Assembly: GCA_020025515.1 (NCBI GenBank)
Contig: JAHHRZ010000028.1
Coordinates: forward strand, 1-14,394
Length of the DNA stretch: 14,394 nucleotides
Source: Oscillospiraceae bacterium
GTDB taxonomy: Bacteria; Bacillota; Clostridia; Oscillospirales; Oscillospiraceae
Direction: 5' to 3'
The translations under genes were made by a program, and so were the position numbers. The notes under the pieces were generated by a model. That model was not told the origin of the DNA and made no database searches. It saw nothing but the letters and a program-made list of their open reading frames with translations. Shown piece by piece: positions 7,577 through 14,355 of the stretch. Positions within the stretch are counted from its first letter, which is position 1; every line of letters begins with the position of its first letter.

Positions 7577-9214
7577 TTGCTGCTGAATGTGAAAAACTTA
7601 ATGGTGGAATATCCTGGATTTTCCCTGCACCCTGTGTCTTTAGAGCTGGACGAAGGGGAGATTTTAACGATCATCGGAGAATCCGGCAGTGGCAAGACGA
7701 CGCTTGCCAAGGCCATTACATGCCTGCAAAATGAGGAGGCAAAGGTCAGTGGCAGTGTGGTTCTGAACGGACAGGAGCTTCTTACCATGAAGGAGCGGGA
7801 GCGGAAAAAATTGCGAATGACGACCTTTTCCATTGCGTTTCAGAACTCTATTCAATATCTGAACCCTACCATAACACTGTACGGACATTTGCAGGAGGTT
7901 CTGGACCGGGTCTATCCCCGGAGTAAACAGGACAGCTATATGAAGACGCTTATGGAGGAAGTGGGGCTTACCTATGAGGACCTGAGCCGATATCCCAGAG
8001 AGCTGTCCGGCGGTATGGCACAAAAGTTTTTACTGGCCAATGCGATTGCGCTGCGGCCTAAGCTGGTCATTCTTGATGAACCCACAGGGGCGGTGGACCA
8101 CGCTTCTGTTCAGGAGCTGATTCAGCTGATTCTGAAATTAAATCGGGAACACCACATTGCATTTCTGGTTATTACCCACGATATGTATGTGGTTTCCATG
8201 CTGGGGCAGCGGATGATGGTTCTCTATGAGGGGCATGTAATGGAGGCGGGAAAAACAGAACAGATTCTGGACCGGCCCTGTCATCCCTATACCAGAGGAT
8301 TGCTCCATGCCAGCATTAGTCTGAACATTGCGAAAGATATCTGGGGAATCCCCCCGGATCGGGAAGGCGGTATGCGCCGCCACTGTTGTCCTTTTTATGG
8401 AAGATGCACCCAGTCAGTAGAAGTTTGCAGTGAAAAAGCCCCCGGTTTAGAGCATAGGCCTGATGGAAGATGGATCTCCTGCCACCGTGGGGGCATTGTA
8501 AAAATTCTTGAGGGCAGAGAAATCGGAAAATCCTATGGGAAACAACGGGTTTTGACCCGATGCAATCTGACAATCCACAGTGGAGAAATCATTTCTCTGG
8601 TAGGAAAATCCGGTGCCGGAAAAACCACCCTGGCCCGGATCCTCAGTGGATTTGATCCGGGAAAGTTTGAAGGAGAAGTGTTCTTCGAGGAAAAAGCCCC
8701 GGATTTTGAAGAGCTGCATAAGGCGATTGGAGGGATTCAGCTGGTATTTCAGGACAGCGAGGCTTCCTTAAATCCAAGAATGACGATTTTGGATGCGGTG
8801 GCAGAACCCTTGCTTCTCCACGGAGAATCGCCGGAGATAAGAAAAGAGAAAACGCTGAAGGCAATGCAGGATGTGGGCCTTCCAACATCGGAAGCGTTTC
8901 TCACAAAGACAGTGCGTGCCATCTCCGGGGGACAGAAACAGAGAGTGGCGCTGGCAAGGGCGCTTACCATGGAGCCGAAGCTCCTCATTGCGGATGAACC
9001 GACATCCATGCTGGACCCTTCCAGCTGCGCCAATGTGCTGAGAATGTTGAAGGCCATGCAAAATCAGCGTGGGTTTTCCATGTTGATGATTACCCATGAT
9101 TTAGAGAGTGCGGCAAAAATTTCTGACAACATTTATCTCTTGAAAGAAGAAAAGCTGGTCAGGATCAAACCTTCTGATTATGTAAAAACAAATTTAGATG
9201 AACTTTTTCATTAG
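7577..9214 (+). CDS. Fused double-ATPase subunit of the peptide/nickel-type ABC importer (DppD-DppF fusion)
   Basis: This 545-residue cytoplasmic protein contains both nucleotide-binding domains that power the importer, usually two separate proteins. Domain 1 has Walker A GESGSGKTT at 34-42, Q-loop Gln89, signature LSGGM at 143-147, Walker B ending in Asp167-Glu168 and the switch His201. It ends with the Cys cluster CCPFYGRC...C (270-284), the C-terminal element of DppD/OppD-type ATPases whose cysteines can hold an iron-sulphur cluster. Domain 2 has Walker A GKSGAGKTT at 343-351, signature ISGGQ at 449-453, Asp473-Glu474 and His507. All catalytic residues are present, so both sites should be active. 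The start is TTG 7577, with AAGGAGG at 7559-7565 overlapping the end of the permease gene; no earlier in-frame start fits. The stop codon overlaps the FmdE ribosome binding site. Confidence 0.93.
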   Translation: MLLNVKNLMVEYPGFSLHPVSLELDEGEILTIIGESGSGKTTLAKAITCLQNEEAKVSGSVVLNGQELLTMKERERKKLRMTTFSIAFQNSIQYLNPTITLYGHLQEVLDRVYPRSKQDSYMKTLMEEVGLTYEDLSRYPRELSGGMAQKFLLANAIALRPKLVILDEPTGAVDHASVQELIQLILKLNREHHIAFLVITHDMYVVSMLGQRMMVLYEGHVMEAGKTEQILDRPCHPYTRGLLHASISLNIAKDIWGIPPDREGGMRRHCCPFYGRCTQSVEVCSEKAPGLEHRPDGRWISCHRGGIVKILEGREIGKSYGKQRVLTRCNLTIHSGEIISLVGKSGAGKTTLARILSGFDPGKFEGEVFFEEKAPDFEELHKAIGGIQLVFQDSEASLNPRMTILDAVAEPLLLHGESPEIRKEKTLKAMQDVGLPTSEAFLTKTVRAISGGQKQRVALARALTMEPKLLIADEPTSMLDPSSCANVLRMLKAMQNQRGFSMLMITHDLESAAKISDNIYLLKEEKLVRIKPSDYVKTNLDELFH

Positions 9215-9226
9215 GAGGAATTAGCA

Positions 9227-9757
9227 ATGAATGAACAGGAACTGTGGAATCGATGTGTGGACTTTCATGGACATGTTTGCGGTGGACTGACCATCGGCTA
9301 TCAGGCGGCGTTATACGCAATCGAGCTTTTGAATTTAACCTTTTCCAAGGATGAACAGGTAGTTTGCATTTCTGAAAATGATGCCTGCGGTGTGGATGCC
9401 ATTCAGGCCATTCTGGGATGCAGTATTGGCAAAGGCAATCTGCTGTTCCATATGCGGGGCAAGCAGGCCTATTCCATGTATAATCGCACCACGGGAAAGT
9501 CTGTCCGGCTGGTTCTGAGGCCCACACCTCAGGGAATGACAAAGGAGGAGTCTCTGGCGTATTACCAGAGCCGGAAGCCCAAGGAGCTGTTTGATGTGAA
9601 GGAAACCACCATTGAACTTCCCGAGCGGGCCAGACTGTTCCGCTCCTATGTCTGCGATTGCTGCGGAGAAGTGACGGGAGCAAACTGGATTCGGCTGGAA
9701 GGGGACAGAAAACTGTGTCTGGACTGCTACAAGAGCTATGACCGGTTTCATGTCTAA
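9227..9757 (+). CDS. FmdE-family protein with C-terminal zinc finger
   Basis: This 176-residue cytoplasmic protein belongs to the family named after formylmethanofuran dehydrogenase subunit E. The N-terminal FmdE domain shows CVDFHGHVCGGLTIGYQAAL (residues 10-29), with the metal-ligand candidates His14, His16 and Cys18. The central block is ENDACGVDAIQAILGC, followed by GKGNL and the GKQAYSMYNRTTGK stretch. The C-terminus carries a four-Cys zinc ribbon, C143-x2-C146 and C164-x2-C167. Most relatives read CPGL where this protein reads CGGL. No other formylmethanofuran dehydrogenase gene is present, so that pathway is not implied. The gene is the last of the ABC operon, with AGGAGG overlapping the ATPase stop and eight bases before ATG 9227. 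I infer a role in handling the imported metal or chelate, or in sensing or regulation; the biochemical activity of such stand-alone proteins is not settled. Confidence 0.88.
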   Translation: MNEQELWNRCVDFHGHVCGGLTIGYQAALYAIELLNLTFSKDEQVVCISENDACGVDAIQAILGCSIGKGNLLFHMRGKQAYSMYNRTTGKSVRLVLRPTPQGMTKEESLAYYQSRKPKELFDVKETTIELPERARLFRSYVCDCCGEVTGANWIRLEGDRKLCLDCYKSYDRFHV

Positions 9758-9800
9758 ACTGTGACTACCGTGATATTGATAAGGATAAAATAAATGGCAC

Positions 9801-9846
9801 AAAAAAGTCCTGCTGCAATGGGCAAGCGTTGCAGCAGGACTTTTTA
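9801..9846. terminator. Bidirectional Rho-independent terminator between FmdE and CorC-like genes
   Basis: AAAAAGTCCTGCTGCAA (9802-9818) pairs perfectly with TTGCAGCAGGACTTTTT (9829-9845) around a ten-base loop. The flanking A-run and T-run make it a terminator on both strands. It sits between two converging genes, 44 bases after the FmdE stop and 15 bases after the minus-strand stop. Confidence 0.93.
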
Positions 9847-9860
9847 TCATATGGATTTTA

Positions 9861-11138
9861 TCAGGCTTCCGCCTGTGCTTCCAGCATCTCTTCCTCCTCG
9901 GATTTGGTGCTGTATATCACGGTGATGGTGTTGACACGGTGAGACTCTGTTTCGTCTACAGTTACGGTCAGGTTTTCGTAGGTGAAGGAATCTCCAACTA
10001 CGGGAATCCGGCCAAGCTGCTCCATGACCCAGCCACCCAGCGATACACTGTCAAAATCATTTTTCATATCGAACTTGTCGCAGAAATCATCCAGATTCAA
10101 AGAGCAGTCCACCCGGTAAGTATTCTCGGACAGTTCCACGAAGTTTTCCACAACCTCATCATGCTCGTCCCAGATCTCACCCACCAACTCTTCCAGAATA
10201 TCCTCCATGGTGACGATACCCAGGGTGCCGCCGTACTCGTCAATGACAATGGCAATGTGAGATTTCTTGGACTGGAGCAGTTCCAGAAGATCGCGGATTT
10301 TTTCGGATTGATGGATGAACACAGGGGGAGCCATCAGCTCCTCAAGGGACTTGGGGTTGATGCCTTCGCCGATGTAGAAGTCCTTCTGGTGAATGACACC
10401 AACAATGTTATCAATGTTTTCTTCATAAACAAGCAGCCGGGAGAACCGGCTTTCGGCGAAGCACTGGGCAATCTCTTGCTTGGAGGCATCCAGAGGAACG
10501 GCTTCCAAATCCACACGATGGGTCAGAATGTCCTGTGCCTCCAGGTCCCCGAATTCAATGGCATTCCGAAGAAGTTCCCCCTCGGTTTCATCGATGCTTC
10601 CTTCCTGCTCTACCTCATCCACCAAAAGAAGAAGCTCTTCCTGGGACATTTTCGCATCGGCCTGCACTTTGAACACTTTAGAGATCAGTTTTTTCCACAG
10701 GGAGAAGAGAAAATTCAGAGGGGTGAGGAGGACGATCACGATACGCAAAATAGGGGCAGAGAACATAGCAAACTTCTCGGGGCTGTCTTTTGCAATGGAT
10801 TTCGGGGTCACTTCACCAAAAATCAAAACCACGACGGTTACTACTACGGTGGAAATGGTAGCGCCTACATCGCCGTACAGCTGCACGAACAGAACCGTGC
10901 CGATGGAGGCCAAGGCGATATTTACGATGTTGTTTCCAATCAAAATGCTGGAGATCAGTTTGTCATAGTTGTCGGAAAGCTTCAGGGCCAAACCAGCCTT
11001 GCGGTTTCCTTGCTCGAACAAGGCTTTCAGCCGGGTCCGGTTCAGGGAGGAAAATGCAGTTTCTGTGGCGGAAAAATAGGCGGACATAATAAGACAGGCC
11101 ACCATAACGATCAGTTTTGTGATTGTGTCAGGGTTCAT
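9861..11138 (-). CDS. CNNM/CorC (HlyC-type) transporter with DUF21, CBS pair and CorC_HlyC domains
   Basis: This 425-residue membrane protein is of the CNNM/CorC class, linked to Mg2+ (and perhaps Co2+) efflux or homeostasis. The N-terminal DUF21 membrane domain (about 1-190) opens with a membrane segment followed by SAYFSATETAFSSLNRTRL and has about three or four hydrophobic segments. The cytoplasmic part begins with the MSQEELLLLVDEVEQEGSID linker. It continues with a CBS pair (about 205-330), which in this family binds adenine nucleotide and Mg2+, and with the acidic block GTLGIVTMEDILEELVGEI. The C-terminal CorC_HlyC domain (about 345-415) ends with an acidic tail. The only credible start is ATG 11136-11138. 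Its ribosome binding site AAAGGAG is 13 bases away, unusually far, and is part of the foldable leader described separately. A strong promoter lies about 190 bases upstream. Older names call such proteins hemolysins, which is misleading. Confidence 0.93.
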   Translation of the reverse strand: MNPDTITKLIVMVACLIMSAYFSATETAFSSLNRTRLKALFEQGNRKAGLALKLSDNYDKLISSILIGNNIVNIALASIGTVLFVQLYGDVGATISTVVVTVVVLIFGEVTPKSIAKDSPEKFAMFSAPILRIVIVLLTPLNFLFSLWKKLISKVFKVQADAKMSQEELLLLVDEVEQEGSIDETEGELLRNAIEFGDLEAQDILTHRVDLEAVPLDASKQEIAQCFAESRFSRLLVYEENIDNIVGVIHQKDFYIGEGINPKSLEELMAPPVFIHQSEKIRDLLELLQSKKSHIAIVIDEYGGTLGIVTMEDILEELVGEIWDEHDEVVENFVELSENTYRVDCSLNLDDFCDKFDMKNDFDSVSLGGWVMEQLGRIPVVGDSFTYENLTVTVDETESHRVNTITVIYSTKSEEEEMLEAQAEA

Positions 11139-11321
11139 ATTGATTAGGCAACTCCTTTAATGTGTTAGTTGATAAAACTGCTATAGATGCACAAAAAGCA
11201 CACCTACACCCTCAAAAACGGTGCAGATATGCCAGACGAAAGCAGAATCAACTGATTGCCATCCCTATCGCCACTACTGGAACTGTCCATTGCCGCAGAT
11301 CACACTCCTCTTTTTGATATT
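11139..11321 (-). promoter_or_regulatory. Candidate structured 5' leader of the CorC-like gene
   Basis: Between the minus-strand promoter and the start codon lies about 180 nt of untranslated RNA. On that RNA, AGTTGAT (plus 11247-11253) can pair with ATCAACT (11167-11173) and the adjoining CTGC (11242-11245) with GCAG (11178-11181), enclosing a hairpin CTGCACC/GGTGTAG (11220-11226 with 11204-11210). Outside that helix, GATGGCAAT (11255-11263) can pair with GTTGCC and ATC next to the ribosome binding site (11147-11152 and onward). GGCAAT occurs a second time at 11289-11294. I do not recognise a known riboswitch class. The pairings were found by eye only. This leader and its promoter fill most of the gene-free stretch 11139-11458. 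Confidence 0.4.
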
Positions 11322-11327
11322 ACGCTC

Positions 11328-11357
11328 ATTATAGCGGAAGATACAGTCCTTTGTCAA
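11328..11357 (-). promoter_or_regulatory. Near-consensus sigma-A promoter of the CorC-like gene
   Basis: On the minus strand a perfect TTGACA (11352-11357) and a perfect TATAAT (11328-11333) are 18 bases apart. The predicted transcription start near 11321 makes a long leader for the CorC-like gene. Confidence 0.88.
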
Positions 11358-11458
11358 GGACGAAAACATGAAAAAAGTTAGAAAAAAATTTGGATTTCAA
11401 CTTTTCTTTTTGAGTAGGCTCCTGTTTTTATGGGCATACTTGGAAGGAGGTGAACAAG

Positions 11459-12898
11459 ATGCAGCAGCCTACCAATCCCAAAGACACCATGTACCCCGGA
11501 GAAGTTACAGAGAAAGCCATCTGCGCAATTTTTCAGGGTGCAGGGGACTTCGTCAGACGGGAAATCCTATGTAATGGGCATAAGCTTTATGCCTACATGA
11601 TCGACGGCCTGGTATCCGGAGCGCAGGCTTCGGACTATATTTTCAAGCCCATTTCCCAGAATCTCAGGGGAGACAAGCTGGAAGAATTATATCAGCAGGC
11701 TCTCTTTGGGGCAGTATATAACTCTGTAGCCTCCTCATGCAAAGATTTGGATGACGTTGCAAGGAAACTGGTCAATGGTTTCTGCGTAGTGCTTTTTCCA
11801 CAAATCGGAGCGATAGCCTATGAGGTCAAAACGGGAGAAAAGCGAGGCGTTTCGGGGCCGGAGGTAGAAAACACGGTCAAAGGGCCAAAGGATGCCTTTA
11901 CGGAAACGGTACGAACCAACACCAGTCTGATTCGCCGCCACATGCGGACCCCGGATCTGCGGCTCTATGAAACTTTAGTGGGGCGCCGCAGTCTTACCAA
12001 TGTGACGGTGGCCTATATTGACGGGATCACAAACCCGGATCTGGTGGACAAGCTGAAAGCTCGGCTGGATACCATAGACATTGATGGATTTCTGACTCCG
12101 GCTTCTGTTGAGGAATATGTGACGGGTTCACGCCCAACGGCGTTTCCCATGCTGCAATATACGGAGCGGGCGGATAAATTTTGCCAGGGCCTACTAAATG
12201 GACGAGTCGGACTGCTGGTGGACGGGTTACCCCTGGGCTATCTGAGTCCAACGGATCTTGGAACCTTTTTGACAAGTCCCGAAGATTTGGGGACAGACTA
12301 CCTGACGGCATCGGTTCTGCGGATACTGCGGTGTGGAGCCCTTCTTCTAAGTCTGCTTTTGCCGGGCTTCTATGTTGCAATGGCGGCTTATCATCAGGAA
12401 ATGATTCCGCTTCCCTTGCTAAAGGCGATGATCGAAAGTAAGACTTCCGTACCATTTCCTACCATTATGGAAGTGATGGGATTGCTTCTTGCCTTTGAAA
12501 TCCTGCAAGAGGCGGGAATTCATCTGCCTCATTCCATTGGACAGACAGTGTCCATTATCGGCGGCCTTGTGGTCGGAACCGCGGCGGTAGAGGCAAAGTT
12601 GGTATCACCGGCGGCATTGATCGCGGTGGCATTGGCCGGAATTTGCGGGTTTGCTCTGCCGGGAAGAGATTTTGCAGCCGGGATCCGGCTGTGGAGATTT
12701 GCGCTGACCATTTGTGCCAGTCTGGGTGGCCTGTTTGGTCTCTCTGCCGGTGTCATTGCGCTTGTGATCCATCTGTCCAGACTGACTTGTATGGATGTGC
12801 CATATCTGTCTGCCCCGCCGATTCTTCGAAAGCGGCTGGAAAAGATAAAATTTCGAGATCCAAAGTTTAGAAGCTTAGATCAGAGAAAACAGAGGTGA
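11459..12898 (+). CDS. Spore germination receptor A subunit (GerAA/GerKA family)
   Basis: This 479-residue protein has the normal length of GerA-type A subunits, part of the germinant receptor in the spore inner membrane. A long hydrophilic N-terminal region (about 1-285) includes the conserved TLVGRRSL-like stretch, IDGITNPDLVDKLKARL, then LQYTERADKFCQGLLNGRVG and LLVDGLPLGYLSP. The C-terminal membrane part has about five segments, starting near residue 289, and carries family blocks HQEMIPLPLLKAM, FEILQEAGIHLPHSIGQTVS and VPYLSAP. An in-frame GTG at 11450 lies inside the ribosome binding site AAGGAGGT (11444-11451); ATG 11459, seven bases after it, is the better start. It is the first gene of a three-gene unit, and its stop codon forms part of the next gene's ribosome binding site. 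It marks the organism as a spore-former. Confidence 0.93.
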   Translation: MQQPTNPKDTMYPGEVTEKAICAIFQGAGDFVRREILCNGHKLYAYMIDGLVSGAQASDYIFKPISQNLRGDKLEELYQQALFGAVYNSVASSCKDLDDVARKLVNGFCVVLFPQIGAIAYEVKTGEKRGVSGPEVENTVKGPKDAFTETVRTNTSLIRRHMRTPDLRLYETLVGRRSLTNVTVAYIDGITNPDLVDKLKARLDTIDIDGFLTPASVEEYVTGSRPTAFPMLQYTERADKFCQGLLNGRVGLLVDGLPLGYLSPTDLGTFLTSPEDLGTDYLTASVLRILRCGALLLSLLLPGFYVAMAAYHQEMIPLPLLKAMIESKTSVPFPTIMEVMGLLLAFEILQEAGIHLPHSIGQTVSIIGGLVVGTAAVEAKLVSPAALIAVALAGICGFALPGRDFAAGIRLWRFALTICASLGGLFGLSAGVIALVIHLSRLTCMDVPYLSAPPILRKRLEKIKFRDPKFRSLDQRKQR

Positions 12899-12902
12899 AG
12901 AT

Positions 12903-13370
12903 TTGAAGCATTGGATGATCTATCTGATTATAGTGCTGAGCTTAGTCGTGACGGGGGAATTGCCGTTTCAGGCTCATGATGTGGGGACCCTTCGCCCTGT
13001 TGAAGTGGTTCTGGCGCAGATGGAACATGGGAAGATATTCCTTTCCACAGATACCGGAGACAAAGGGACGGGGAACACCTGGCAAGAGGCGCTTGACGAT
13101 ATGAAAGAGCGGGCCCCGGGATCCATTTTTCTTGGAACAGCGGGATTCCTGTTGATTGAAAATCTGGAGATTCTTCCGGAGATCATGAAACAAAATTTGT
13201 TCAACCCCAGCTGCGGGGTCTGCTATGTGGAGGATCCGGTGGACCTGACGGATGCAGGAGCCTATCTGCGAGCCCATGAACCGGAGGCAAATCTGCGGCT
13301 TCTTAGAACCGGGGAAGTGGAACTTCCTCAATTAAGAGTAGAGGATGGAGGGTATCGCCTTGACCCATAA
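12903..13370 (+). CDS. Short GerC-like germination protein (N-terminal domain only, no lipobox Cys)
   Basis: This 155-residue protein has one N-terminal hydrophobic segment (about 4-18) and an extracytoplasmic remainder. The stretch NTWQEALDDMKERAPGSIFL (58-77), with the strand FLLIENLE after it, resembles the first domain of GerAC-type lipoproteins, where a similar Thr-x-x-Glu-Ala-Leu helix follows two strands. Usual GerC proteins are about 350-400 residues with three domains and a lipid-anchored Cys. Here the protein stops after domain one, and the expected lipobox reads VVTGE, with Glu19 in place of Cys. It may instead be held by an uncleaved N-terminal helix. The start is TTG 12903, with GAGGTGA overlapping the preceding stop about five bases upstream; ATG 12915 is in frame but too far from any ribosome binding site. 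Position between A-like and B-like genes supports the assignment, which remains an inference. Confidence 0.65.
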   Translation: MKHWMIYLIIVLSLVVTGELPFQAHDVGTLRPVEVVLAQMEHGKIFLSTDTGDKGTGNTWQEALDDMKERAPGSIFLGTAGFLLIENLEILPEIMKQNLFNPSCGVCYVEDPVDLTDAGAYLRAHEPEANLRLLRTGEVELPQLRVEDGGYRLDP

Positions 13371-14301
13371 AAAGGTGCAGGCCAGAGCGCTGTGGGCCTG
13401 GGCTGTGGCAGGGTTTACTGCACCGGCCGCGCAGGTGCTGGGGAGCGTCAGCTGGCCTCTGGTGTTGGGCATTGGCCTTTTGAGCGGAGCTCTTTGGATA
13501 GTTGTGTCAAAAGCGACAGCAGAGGGATGGCACGGGCCGAAGTTCATCTATGGTGTGGAATACATCATATTGGTCCTGGCTCTGATGCTATGGGCATCAC
13601 TCAGCGGAAAATGCTGGGCTACAAACAAAGCTGTGCGGACTATTCCTCTGGTGCTGCTGGTCCTGTCTGCCTGTGCAGCCGAAGGAGGGGCTCAGGCAGG
13701 AAGCCGATGCGGAAAGACGCTGTTTTGGGTGTTGGCGGCAATGTTTGTCCTTCTGGGTGCCTTCAGTCTGCCGGATGTACAGATTAGATGGTTAAGGCCC
13801 GGTGACAATTTAGATGTATCTTCTGCACTGTGGGTGTTTCTGCTTCCCATGGTGTCACTGCTGCTGCCACGAGAAAACAGCGCAAGGCTGTGGCCGTGGG
13901 CGGCTGTTACGGCAGTCACAGGATTTGCCATTGCAATATTGAGTTCCGGTGTGTTGTCACCTCAGATTTCGGCGGGGACAGATGGAGCGTTCTTTGCAAT
14001 GGTTCGCGGCATCAGTATTTTAGGGGTTGCAGAACGGTTTGAAGCTGTGGTGGCGGCAGCCATGACATTGGGGTGGTTCTGTTGTTTGAGTTTGCTGCTT
14101 GCGGCTGCGGGTCATATGGCGGAACAGATTCACAAAGGATGGGAAAGAAGGGGGATCTGGGTGGGAGCATTTCTGGCTGGCGCAGGACAATGGCTCGGGG
14201 ATATTCCCATGGTGCAGATCGCTCCGTATGCGGCACTTTTTGCCTGGGTGGTGGTGCCGTTGCTTGGCTGCGGAAAAAAATCGCAAAAAAGTGAAAAATA
14301 G
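13360..14301 (+). CDS. Divergent GerAB-like germination permease
   Basis: This is a very hydrophobic protein of about 313 residues with roughly nine or ten membrane segments, somewhat shorter than typical GerAB subunits (about 360). The basic start THKKVQARALWAWAVAGF resembles the GerAB opening (Ile-Ser-x-Arg-Gln-Leu followed by a membrane helix). The stretch FFAMVRGISILGVAERFEAV (around 214-229) matches the late GerAB block in which an ERxE motif follows a conserved Arg, here Glu225-Arg226-Phe227-Glu228. GerAB subunits are APC-fold proteins that sense germinants. The first in-frame ATG is at 13345, but it lacks a spaced ribosome binding site. TTG 13360 has GGAGGG seven bases upstream and overlaps the previous gene by 11 bases, implying translational coupling. 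The identity rests on this motif, the topology and the operon context, so it is good but not certain. Confidence 0.68.
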   Translation: MTHKKVQARALWAWAVAGFTAPAAQVLGSVSWPLVLGIGLLSGALWIVVSKATAEGWHGPKFIYGVEYIILVLALMLWASLSGKCWATNKAVRTIPLVLLVLSACAAEGGAQAGSRCGKTLFWVLAAMFVLLGAFSLPDVQIRWLRPGDNLDVSSALWVFLLPMVSLLLPRENSARLWPWAAVTAVTGFAIAILSSGVLSPQISAGTDGAFFAMVRGISILGVAERFEAVVAAAMTLGWFCCLSLLLAAAGHMAEQIHKGWERRGIWVGAFLAGAGQWLGDIPMVQIAPYAALFAWVVVPLLGCGKKSQKSEK

Positions 14302-14303
14302 GC

Positions 14304-14331
14304 TTGACATTTTTCGCAAAGGTGGTATAAT
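14304..14331 (+). promoter_or_regulatory. Strong sigma-A promoter at the window end
   Basis: A perfect TTGACA (14304-14309) and a perfect TATAAT (14326-14331) are 16 bases apart, beginning three bases after the GerAB-like stop. No terminator separates the two units. The predicted start is near 14338, and the gene it serves lies beyond the window. Confidence 0.85.
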
Positions 14332-14343
14332 ACAAAACACGTT

Positions 14344-14355
14344 GCTCACGTGAGC
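14344..14355. promoter_or_regulatory. 12-bp perfect palindrome just downstream of the promoter
   Basis: GCTCACGTGAGC is a perfect dyad located about six bases after the predicted transcription start. Its position suits a repressor operator, or it could form a small hairpin at the 5' end of the RNA. The regulator is unknown. The A/T-rich remainder to 14394 shows no start codon with a ribosome binding site. Confidence 0.4.

Noticed and set aside
9939..11147. A 402-codon open frame on the plus strand opposite the CorC-like gene
   Set aside because: It lies wholly antisense to a protein with clear conserved domains. It has no ribosome binding site and no recognisable fold, and its His/Gln/Asn-rich composition is typical of a shadow frame.
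11139..11321. CorC-like leader as a known Mg2+ (M-box), Mn2+ (yybP-ykoY) or NiCo riboswitch
   Set aside because: By eye I could not find the conserved cores of these classes. It is reported only as an unclassified candidate structure.
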